Below, piece after piece: positions 53,421-62,400 of a DNA stretch of 64,000 nt. Origin of the DNA: JAFLCL01 sp039809495. Its GTDB lineage: Bacteria > Myxococcota_A > Polyangia > Polyangiales > Sandaracinaceae. Made by a program: the position numbers and the translations under genes. The notes beneath the pieces were generated by a model. It saw only the letters and a list, made by a program, of their open reading frames with translations, was not told the origin of the DNA and did no database searches. Within the stretch, counting starts at the first letter, position 1. Each line of letters starts with the position of its first letter. Location of the stretch: contig JBDHVC010000009.1 in the NCBI GenBank assembly GCA_039809495.1, forward strand, positions 1-64,000, in the 5' to 3' direction.

Positions 53421-54860
53421 GTGACGCACCTCAAGTCGCTCAGGTCTTTCGCCATCCTCCTCGCGCTGACGACGACCCTCATCGGCGCTCGAACCGCGGC
53501 TCAGGACGAGCCCGCCGCCGCCGACGAGGCCTCCTCGAGCCCGGCCGCTCCGGCGGACGCGACCGCGCCCGAGGGCGGCGCGGCCGACGCGTCGAGCGCG
53601 ACGCCGAGCGACGAGGGAGAGAGCGGCGCCGCGAGCCAGGCGGCGCCCGCCGAGGGAGAGGGCGCGCCGACCGCGACGAGCGAGGAGGCGAGCGAGGCGC
53701 CCGTGGCGACCGCGGCGACCCCGTCGGAGACGCCCGCCGAGCCGGCCGCGGCGAGCGGCGAGGAGGGCGAGGGCACCGCCGCCGACGAGGAGCAGGCGGA
53801 GCTCGAGCCGCTCGCGTGGCGCAACTCCTTCTTCAACTACGGCGTCGGCGTGACGGTCAACTCGTTCTGCCCGAACTGCCAGCTCTCCTATAACCCCACC
53901 GTCTACCAGTCGCTGTCGCTCACGCCGCGCTGGTACCTCGACCCCGCGACGTTCTTCTTCTTCTCGCTCGGTGGCTTCTACGAGTTCACGGACGACGACA
54001 GCTCCGCCTACAACCACGAATTCCTGCTGAGCGATCTCCTCATCGAGCTGCGGCGCACCGTCGCCTGGGAGGGCTTCATCTTCATCCCGGCCGCTCGCCT
54101 CACCTTCCCGACGTCGAAGGCGAGCCAGGGCGCGCAGCGCTACGTCAACACGGGGCTCGGGCTGACCGTCGTCCGCCCGATCCCCGAGGCCGCGGGGATG
54201 ACGATCGCGGCGCTCTTTCGCTACCAGCACTGGTTCGCGGACGGCAACCTCGTCACCGCACGCGGCCAGTGCCTGCCGCCCATCGTCGGGAGCCTCGACG
54301 GCAGCGCGTCCGTCGCCGTCTCGAACGCGGCTCCCGCGGTCTGCGACGGTCGCTCCGCCACCGAGTCCGATCGGCTGCTCCTCGGCGTGACGATCAACAT
54401 CACCCCCGTCGAGCACCTCACGATCACCCTGTCCGGGGCGTGGGCGTGGGCGCACGTCTTCGACGTGGCGGACGCGACGTGGGGCGATCTCGGCGTCACG
54501 ACCAGCACGCCCAACGAGCTCGTCCCGCGCGAGGGCGGCTCGACGCGCTGGCGCAACTACGCGGCGTACTCGATCGCGATCGCCTACGACGTCCTCGACT
54601 GGCTCAACCTCTCCCTCTCCCTCGACAACTCGGCCGTCTTCGCGCCGCTCTACAACCAGGACGGGTCCCTCCGCAGCCCGTTCAACCCCGACACGCAGAT
54701 CAGCCTCAGCGCGACGTTCACGCTCGACGGCATCTACAACTCCATCACCGGCGGGAACGAGGCCGACGGCCTGACGCCCGAGCAGCGTCAGCGTCGGCGC
54801 CAGGGCCTCGCCTCGCGCGACGCCGCGCCGACCTCCACGCAGGGTGTCGTCACCTTCTGA
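53421..54860 (+). CDS. Probable outer-membrane beta-barrel protein
   Basis: A 479-residue exported protein: signal peptide (1-27, ending RTAAQ), then about 100 residues of low-complexity Ala/Glu/Pro/Ser, then a long region of alternating aromatic beta strands (WRNSFFNYGVGVTVNSF, TPRWYLDPATFFFFSLGGF, LRYQHWF-type, DWLNLSLSLDNS) typical of outer-membrane barrels. It ends in TQGVVTF, with the terminal phenylalanine expected for barrel assembly. The first of three genes read in the same direction with the two giant metalloproteases; the Ala/Glu linker may span the periplasm. Pore or receptor role unknown. Confidence 0.75.
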   Translation: MTHLKSLRSFAILLALTTTLIGARTAAQDEPAAADEASSSPAAPADATAPEGGAADASSATPSDEGESGAASQAAPAEGEGAPTATSEEASEAPVATAATPSETPAEPAAASGEEGEGTAADEEQAELEPLAWRNSFFNYGVGVTVNSFCPNCQLSYNPTVYQSLSLTPRWYLDPATFFFFSLGGFYEFTDDDSSAYNHEFLLSDLLIELRRTVAWEGFIFIPAARLTFPTSKASQGAQRYVNTGLGLTVVRPIPEAAGMTIAALFRYQHWFADGNLVTARGQCLPPIVGSLDGSASVAVSNAAPAVCDGRSATESDRLLLGVTINITPVEHLTITLSGAWAWAHVFDVADATWGDLGVTTSTPNELVPREGGSTRWRNYAAYSIAIAYDVLDWLNLSLSLDNSAVFAPLYNQDGSLRSPFNPDTQISLSATFTLDGIYNSITGGNEADGLTPEQRQRRRQGLASRDAAPTSTQGVVTF

Positions 54861-54941
54861 ACCCCGGCCGACCCATCGCCGCCCGTACGAGAGGCAAGCA
54901 TGATCCGCAAGTCCGAAGAGACCCCTCGGGAGTACCGAACG

Positions 54942-57900
54942 ATGAACAGAAGCGCCGTGCTCCGATCCCTCGTGGTGCTCGCCGCGCTGACGGGCGCGGC
55001 GAGCGTCGGCGTCAGCGGCTGCGGTGAGCCGCGGGCGCCGATCAACCAGGTCGGCACCAACGTCCTCGACAAGCGCCTCTTCGAGGGGTCTTGGTACATG
55101 GCGCAGACCATCATCGACTTCGACTACGAGGCCGCGGGGCTCGGGTTCGTCGGCGAGGTCGGCTCGGACGGCACGAGCGGCGGCTACGCCGTGCCTCGCA
55201 TCCGCTGGGTGATCGACGAGGAGACGCTCTACGCCTTCCGCGACTACCAGACCGTCTCCGACGCCGTCGACCCGCTCGAGGACGAGCGCCAGCACGATCC
55301 GCGCTTCATCGGGCAGCCGGTCGCCGCCTACCACATCCAGAGCCACTTCGACATCCGCCGCAGCTACAACACGGTGACGGGCGAGGAGCTCAACGTCATC
55401 ACGGAGAACACGACCGACCGCCGCTGGTGGGAGCGCCAGTTCATGCGCGTCGACTTCTCGCGCAACCTCCTCGCCTCGCGCGCGGGCATCTCGGCCGATC
55501 TCCAGGCGCTCTTCGGCGAGGTCCGCCGCGAGCCGGCCGACATCCTCGTCCAGTCGCAGTCGAACTTCCCCGCCGACTGGATGCCGACGTTCGACACCAT
55601 GAACTGCGACTCGCCCGACGACCCGACCTGCACCGAGGGAGATCGGATCTACGCGGGCGACTACGAGCGCGGCCAGCTCTATCACATGAGCTTCGTCAAC
55701 CTCGAGCTCCTCTCGCCCGGCGTCGTCAACATCCCCGGCTACGGCGTCGTCCCCTACTGCGGCGAGGCCTCGCTCGGGCTGCCGGAGTGCGCGAGCGTGC
55801 CGATCGCCGTGCGCACGAGCTTTCTCCGCGTGAGCGATCGCCGCGAGTACCAGGCCGAGCAGTGGCAGGACGCGCGCTTCGACCGCGCCGGCTACTTCCG
55901 GCTCGAGCGCGACACCTTCGACACCACGCACGGCGCCGACGACGTCTCCTGGGGCACGACGGATTTCCGTAACTACGCCGCCTTCCGCCACAACATGTGG
56001 CGCGACTGGTACAGCGAGGCGCCCGTCGCGGGCTCCACCTGCAGCGTCACCCCCGACTGCGCGGACCACGGCCCCAACGCGGTCTGCCGCGCCGGCTCCT
56101 GCGTCGTGCGCACGCCGACCCCCTACGCCGATCGCGGCGTCCGACGGATGGTCTGGCACACGAGCACCGAGCTGCCCGCTCACCTCGTCAAGCCGGCGTT
56201 CCAGTCGGCGAGCGAGTGGAACCGCGTCTACATGCAGGTCGTGCGCACGCGGACCGGCCGCGCGCTCCCCGAGTACCCCGACGTCGACTGCCAGCGCGAC
56301 GATCCCGACGCGTACTGCTTCTGCAACGACGTCCCCGTCGCGGGCGCGCCCGGCTGCGACCTCTCGAACCCCGAGACCTGGGGCGCGTGCGAGACGCGCA
56401 CGCTCAACGCGACCTGCGCGGGTCGCTACGATCCGTTCCAGACGCGCGCGGACGCCGAGGCCGCGGGCGTCGTCGATCCGTTCGACTGCCACGTCGAGGT
56501 GCCCGCGGGCGCGGAGCCCGACATGGCGAACCCCGACGTCGCCGCCCGCCTCGAGGACCGGAGCTTCGACGGGTGGTTCGGCGCGCGCATGGTCGGATCC
56601 GAGTGCGTGCTCGAGCTCCGCACCAACACCTGCAACCTCGCCGCGGTGCGCGACAACCCGAACGGCCCCGGGACCACGACCGGCCTCGACTGCCAGCAGC
56701 GCGGCGACATGCGCTTCAGCCTGCTCAGCTACGTCGATCAGCCCGGCACGCCCTTCCTCGGCGTCGCGCAGTTCCGCGCCGATCCGGTGACGGGCGAGCT
56801 GATCAGCTCCGACGCCAACATCGGCGGGCCCGCGCTCCAGGGCTACCGCACGCGCTCGATGCAGATGTACGACCTCATCCAGGGTCGCTACAACCCCGAG
56901 GAGTTCTTCACGGGCGAGGACATCCGCGCCTACCTCGAGGCGTCGAACCACATCGACCTCCCCGCCCCGCCGCGCATCGACTTCTCGGTCGCGACGACGG
57001 TCCCGGGCCTGCGCGGCGCCGCCGATCCGGGGATCCGGAGCGAGATCGGGAGCCGCATGGAGCGGGCGGCCCAGCGCGCTCAGCGCCTGCAGGGCCCCGA
57101 GGGGCGGACGCGCATCTACTCGGATCGCCTCCTCACGCTCGCCGGCTCCGACATCGAGGCGCGCCTCTTCGACAACGACGAGGTGTTCGGGCTCGCCGGG
57201 TTCGCGAACGTCCCGACGTCGCGCGCCGCCCGGAGCGCGCTCCGAGAGGAGGCGCTCGACCGCGTGTCTCCCTTCCGGGGCGGTCTCGAGCGGCACGTGC
57301 ACGATCTGCTCGCGAACGAGACGGCGATGAACGCCGCGGGCATGCACATGCCCAACGAATTCACCGACGACTCGGTGCTCTGGTACGTGAACCAGCACCG
57401 CGACTGGCCGCGCGCGCGCGTCGAATTCGAGCTCAACAGGCAGCTCTACCGGCAGACCGAGATCCACGAGATGGGCCACTGCCAGGGCCTGCGCCACGAC
57501 TTCGGCGCCTCGGCCGACACCGAGAACTACGCGCCGGACTACTACCGGATCAGCCGCGAATTCCCGCTGCCCGATCCGCGCACGTTCGAGACGGACGGCA
57601 CGCCGGGCTTCAGCGCCGCGGAGTCCGCCGCCTATGAGCGCGCCTACTCGAGCGCTCGCCGCCTGCGCGAGCTGGCCGGCATCGACGGCACGATGGTCTC
57701 CGCCGTCATGGAGTACACCGCGAACTGGTACCAGCGCGTCCAGGGCTCCGGCTTCCACGACTGGATGGCGATCGCGCTCGGCTACGGCGGCCTCGTCGAC
57801 ATCTACCACAACGTCGAGGATCGACCGGTCGCCGACGTCAACTCGTCGACCGCCCCGCGCGCCTACGTCCAGTACTACGACGGCGGGCAGAGCTGCTCCA

Positions 57901-59474
57901 CCGACTCCGACTGCCCCTACGCGTCGGACGGATCGCACGCGGGCGAGCTGACGGAAGCGAACCGCGCCTCCGGCCTGACGCAGCGCTGCGTCCCGAACAC
58001 GAGCCGCCCCGGCCGTAACGTCTGCTCGAGCTTCGAGTCCGACTCCACCGAGCTTCGCGCGCGCGTCGACGCGGGCGCGGCGAGCCGCGAGTGGGTCCCG
58101 ATCTACTACCGTTACTGCGAGGACTACCGCGCTGGCACGCGCACGCTGGGCTGGTGCAACACGTTCGACGAGGGCGACAGCTACCGCGAGATGGTGCGCA
58201 ACGCCGCCGAGTCCTACGACCGCCTCTACATCTTCCGCGCGTTCCGCAGGTACCGCCGCCTCTTCGGCTACAACTACGCCGACGGCGTCCTGCGCTTCCT
58301 CTTCCCGATCATCAACCTCCAGCAGGATCTGACATACCGCTACGTCTCCGATCCTTCCTTCCGCGACACCGAGGGCCCCTTCGGCTTCTACGACCAATTC
58401 CTCGCGTCGGCGGACGGACTCAACTTCTTCGCGCAGATCCTGGGCGCCCCGAACGTCGGCTCCTACTACTGGAATTCGGGCTACCAGTTCTACGAGTCCG
58501 ACGATCTCAACCCCTACACGCCGGGGGCGCACCTCTCGATGCCGATCGGCCTCGGGCGCTTCTCGTACTCGCTCTATCAGTCGGGCCTCACCGGCTTCGA
58601 GCGCGTCGAGCGCCAGGGCGCGATCATCGACAAGATCTATACGATCCTGCTGATGAGCACGCGCGGCCTCAGCCCCTTCTACGGGACGGACGCCGCCTTC
58701 TACACGAACCTCTACGACCTCTTCCCGATGGAGATGGGCCAGCTCTTCCGCGGGATGATCGGCGACCAGCCCGCGCAGTACATGCCGCGCGTGGTGTGCG
58801 GGGGCGGCACCTTCCCCGACTGCCGCAACCCGCGCCTCGTCTACATGGACTTCTACCGCGGCGACTGCAGCACGCCCGGATCCACCACGTGCCGACCCAA
58901 CCCGGCCGACGTGACCTACCGCGACATGAACGTCATCTCGACGGACTCCATCCTGCTCCAGTCGTACGCGGCGATGTTCGGCCTCTCCGAGATCCCGGTC
59001 TACTACGACACCGACTTCCAGACGCAGATGTTCATGTGCGTCGAGGGTCGCGGCGACTGCGTCACGCCGCCCGCGAGCGCCGTCGAGGGCGTCGACTACG
59101 TCCGCCACACGTCGAACCGCTACTTCCAGTCCTACCTCGCGTGGCAGCTCTCGCCGCGGACCGGCGCCGCGGGCCAGCAGTCGATGGCCTTCGCGCTCAT
59201 CACCGAGGCTCACCGCGACGCCGTCATCCTCCAGACCTTCCGCGAGTACCGCGGTGACTTCGGCGGCACCCCGTGGACCGAGGCCAACATCACCGACCGA
59301 CCGGCCTTCGACGCGCTCGGCGTCCCGATCCCGACCAACGAGGTCGTGAGCCGCGAGATCAACCGCCTCGACTCCCGCATCCAGGGCCTCGAGTCCTTCT
59401 TCAACTACCTCATCCAGCTCGAACGCCAGTTCGGCATCACCCCGCCCTACGTGTACACGCGGCCGGAGCTCTGA
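54942..59474 (+). CDS. Giant zinc-metalloprotease-like lipoprotein (first of two)
   Basis: A 1510-residue lipoprotein: signal peptide with lipobox GVSGC, then a long N-terminal region, then a metzincin-type zinc site HEMGHCQGLRH (H842, E843, H846, H852) with a likely Met-turn at M923 in SAVMEYTANW. The pattern resembles the zinc-dependent metalloproteases of the DUF4953/DUF5117 kind found in Bacteroidetes and deltaproteobacteria. Many cysteines lie in the first half (for example CSVTPDCADHG). The ATG at 54942 follows GGGAG; ATG 54900 would add 14 residues. It is followed by a paralog after 11 bases. Confidence 0.82.
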   Translation: MNRSAVLRSLVVLAALTGAASVGVSGCGEPRAPINQVGTNVLDKRLFEGSWYMAQTIIDFDYEAAGLGFVGEVGSDGTSGGYAVPRIRWVIDEETLYAFRDYQTVSDAVDPLEDERQHDPRFIGQPVAAYHIQSHFDIRRSYNTVTGEELNVITENTTDRRWWERQFMRVDFSRNLLASRAGISADLQALFGEVRREPADILVQSQSNFPADWMPTFDTMNCDSPDDPTCTEGDRIYAGDYERGQLYHMSFVNLELLSPGVVNIPGYGVVPYCGEASLGLPECASVPIAVRTSFLRVSDRREYQAEQWQDARFDRAGYFRLERDTFDTTHGADDVSWGTTDFRNYAAFRHNMWRDWYSEAPVAGSTCSVTPDCADHGPNAVCRAGSCVVRTPTPYADRGVRRMVWHTSTELPAHLVKPAFQSASEWNRVYMQVVRTRTGRALPEYPDVDCQRDDPDAYCFCNDVPVAGAPGCDLSNPETWGACETRTLNATCAGRYDPFQTRADAEAAGVVDPFDCHVEVPAGAEPDMANPDVAARLEDRSFDGWFGARMVGSECVLELRTNTCNLAAVRDNPNGPGTTTGLDCQQRGDMRFSLLSYVDQPGTPFLGVAQFRADPVTGELISSDANIGGPALQGYRTRSMQMYDLIQGRYNPEEFFTGEDIRAYLEASNHIDLPAPPRIDFSVATTVPGLRGAADPGIRSEIGSRMERAAQRAQRLQGPEGRTRIYSDRLLTLAGSDIEARLFDNDEVFGLAGFANVPTSRAARSALREEALDRVSPFRGGLERHVHDLLANETAMNAAGMHMPNEFTDDSVLWYVNQHRDWPRARVEFELNRQLYRQTEIHEMGHCQGLRHDFGASADTENYAPDYYRISREFPLPDPRTFETDGTPGFSAAESAAYERAYSSARRLRELAGIDGTMVSAVMEYTANWYQRVQGSGFHDWMAIALGYGGLVDIYHNVEDRPVADVNSSTAPRAYVQYYDGGQSCSTDSDCPYASDGSHAGELTEANRASGLTQRCVPNTSRPGRNVCSSFESDSTELRARVDAGAASREWVPIYYRYCEDYRAGTRTLGWCNTFDEGDSYREMVRNAAESYDRLYIFRAFRRYRRLFGYNYADGVLRFLFPIINLQQDLTYRYVSDPSFRDTEGPFGFYDQFLASADGLNFFAQILGAPNVGSYYWNSGYQFYESDDLNPYTPGAHLSMPIGLGRFSYSLYQSGLTGFERVERQGAIIDKIYTILLMSTRGLSPFYGTDAAFYTNLYDLFPMEMGQLFRGMIGDQPAQYMPRVVCGGGTFPDCRNPRLVYMDFYRGDCSTPGSTTCRPNPADVTYRDMNVISTDSILLQSYAAMFGLSEIPVYYDTDFQTQMFMCVEGRGDCVTPPASAVEGVDYVRHTSNRYFQSYLAWQLSPRTGAAGQQSMAFALITEAHRDAVILQTFREYRGDFGGTPWTEANITDRPAFDALGVPIPTNEVVSREINRLDSRIQGLESFFNYLIQLERQFGITPPYVYTRPEL

Positions 59475-59485
59475 GGAGAGGCGCC

Positions 59486-62400
59486 ATGACGAAGAACTCC
59501 GACCGACTGGGAATGAACATGAAGATCCTCGGCAAGAGCCCCATCCTGCTCGCGCTCCTCCTCGCCTTCGGTGTCGCGAGCTGCTCCGAGGTCCTCCCGA
59601 CCGTGCATCGGGTCCAGACCAACCTCATCTCGAAGAGCGTCTTCGAGGGGGACTGGTGGTACACGCGCACGATCGTCGGGCTGCCCGACGACGCCGCGTG
59701 GGCGATCGGCGACGCGGGCGCCGGCGCGCCGTGGCCTGGCGCCATGGCGAACTACGACCTCGCGTCGCGCTCCGGCGTCATCGGCCGCATCCGCTGGGTC
59801 ATCGACGAGAACTACCTCTACGCCTACCGCGCGACGGAGATCATCCCCGGCTCGAACCTCGACGCGAACACGCCAGCCTTCCGAGGCTCGCCCCTCGCGG
59901 TCTATCGGATCCAGGCGCACGCCGACGTCCGCCGCGAGTACAACTCGACGACGGGCGAGACGAGCAACGTCGTGACGGAGAACACGACGGATCGACGCTG
60001 GTACGAGCGCGAGTTCATCCGGGTCGACTGGTCGCAGAACCTCGTGACCTTCGGGCAGTTCGGCGCAGGCCTCGAGATCGAGGCGCTCTTCGGCGCGTTC
60101 CGCCGCGAGCCCGCGAGCCTCGGGATCGTCGACGAGGGCAACACCCAGCTGCCGGCGGAGTGGGCGCCCCAATTCGTCCGGGTCGGCGAGGACACCGACT
60201 ACCGCTTCTTCAGCGAGTGGCCGGCGGACGCGCGCGACACCGTCCACTACATGTCCTTCGTCACGCAGGAGATGTGGACGCCGACGGAGTGCTACGGCCA
60301 GTCCTGCGGCACCTCGATCGCGATCACGATGCGCGACGCGTTCCTCCGCGTCCCTCCGCACCACGACTACGCCGTGGAGACGCTCGCCAACAGCGAGTAC
60401 GACCGCTTCGGCATCATCCGCACGGAGCAGCGGACCTATTTCCGCGGCGGGGAGCCGCGCAGCTCGCTCGGCGAATTCTGTACGGCCAACGAGGACTGCG
60501 TCACGAACGCGTGTGACACCGATCGCCACGTCTGCGTCGGCGGCCTCACCGACGAGCTCGGCGACACCGACTACCTCACCTACTACCGCCTTCGTCACAA
60601 CTTCTACGCGTCGTCGCTCACGAGCACCGAGTGCCTGACCGACTGGGAGTGCAACGGCCGCTACGGCACGGGCGGGACCAGCGGCTCGGTCTGCGACCAG
60701 GCGGCCCACCGCTGCACGATCCCGCTCCGCGACCGCGTCGTTCGTCCGGTCCACTACCGGCTCTCGCCGGGCTACCCGACCTACCTCCTGCGCTCGGCGT
60801 TCGAGGTCATCTCGATGTGGAACGAGACCTTCATGCGCGGCAACCGCGCCGTCCACGGGACGCCCGCGCCGAGCGGCGAGGACGTCGCCTGCCAGAGCGC
60901 GGACCCGACGCAGTACTGCTTCTGCGGCGACACGATCGCGGCGCCCGAGGTGAACCCGGCCACCCGCTCGTGCCCCGCTCACATCGACTTCTTCCAGCCG
61001 CCCGGCAGCCGCGGCGTCACGGACGACTTCGACTGCTGGATCGCGGGCGCCGACGATCACCCGCTCGCGGATCTCGATCGCCCGACGGAGTTCTCCGACT
61101 ACCACGCCGAGGACTGGACGAACCTCCACTTCGTGGGCAGCGAGTGCATGCTCGTGCTCGACGTCAACAGCTGCGATCGCGATCCGAACGCGGCCTGCGA
61201 GCAGCTCGGCGACATCCGCTACAACATGTTCAACTTCGTGTCGGCGGCGGCCTCGGGCTTCTGCGGGGTCATGCAGCCGATGCAGGATCCGACGACCGGC
61301 GAGGCGATCGTCTCGCCGATCAACATGGGCGGGCAGTGCCTCGACAACTTCGGCATCCAGCCCCTCGTCTACTGGCCCATCCTGCGGGGCGAGGAGCCGA
61401 CGGACGATCTCCTGAGCGGCGACGACATCCGGCGCTACTTCGAGAACGTCGGGAACGTCGTGCCGCCCCGCTCGATCGCCCCCGGCACCACGGCGGGCTA
61501 CGACCCCACCGATCCGTCCCGTCCGGGCTTCCCCGCGGATCTCACGCGGCGGTTCCAGGACCTGATGGAGGAGCACCGCGCCGACTTCGAGCAGCTGCGC
61601 GGGGTCGAGGGGCGCGCTCGCGTCCACTCCGATCGCCGCTTCGCGATCTCCCGTGATCCGGGCGGCCGCGAGCTGATCCGTCGCTACGCCGCGGCGGCGG
61701 GCAGCGAGGGTTTCCCGACGCCGAACACGCTCGAGTCGATGGCGGCCGCCGCGATGGACGCGCCCGGCGCGATGCGGGGCCGCACCGTCGACGTCGGCGA
61801 TCCCGCGAGCCTCGCGCGCGTCTCGCCGATGAGCCGCGACTTCCTCGACACGACGCTCGGTGACATGGAGCGGGAGCGCGCCCTGCTCCAGTCGGGCGTC
61901 TGCCTCCTCGAGGAGCGGCCCGCGCTGATGTACGAGTCGCAGTACGGGCAGTACTGGGCCGAGGCGTTCCGCGGCTTCGACAACCGGACGGCGCGGATCC
62001 GCTGGGCGCAGGCGTGGCACCGCGCCGTCATGCAGCACGAGCTCGGCCACGGCCTGGGCCTCGAGCACAACTTCGCGGGCACCTTCGATCGCGACAACTA
62101 CGTCCCGGCCTACTACCGGATCGCGCTCGAGAACCCGCTCCCCGTCCTCGAGTCCTTCGACGACGCGAGCCACGGCGGCAACGGCGACGGCGTCGTGACG
62201 GCCGACGAGACGGAGCGCTACTACGCCGAGCTCGACCGGGTGCGGCGCGTGCGCAACGACGCGGGTGTCGGCAACTACAGCACCTCGTCCACGATGGACT
62301 ACCCCGGCGATCTGTCGGACATCATGGGCCTCGGCTTCTACGACCACGCGGCGGTCTATTACAACTACTTCAACCAGGTCGAGACCTACGTCGGTGACCC

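Noticed and set aside
53349..59213. A minus-strand open frame of about 1950 codons opposite the barrel and first metalloprotease genes
   Set aside because: It lies antisense to a gene with lipobox, zinc motif and ribosome site; its own translation is low-complexity Val/Arg/Glu/Asp without motifs, as expected from the GC-rich third positions.
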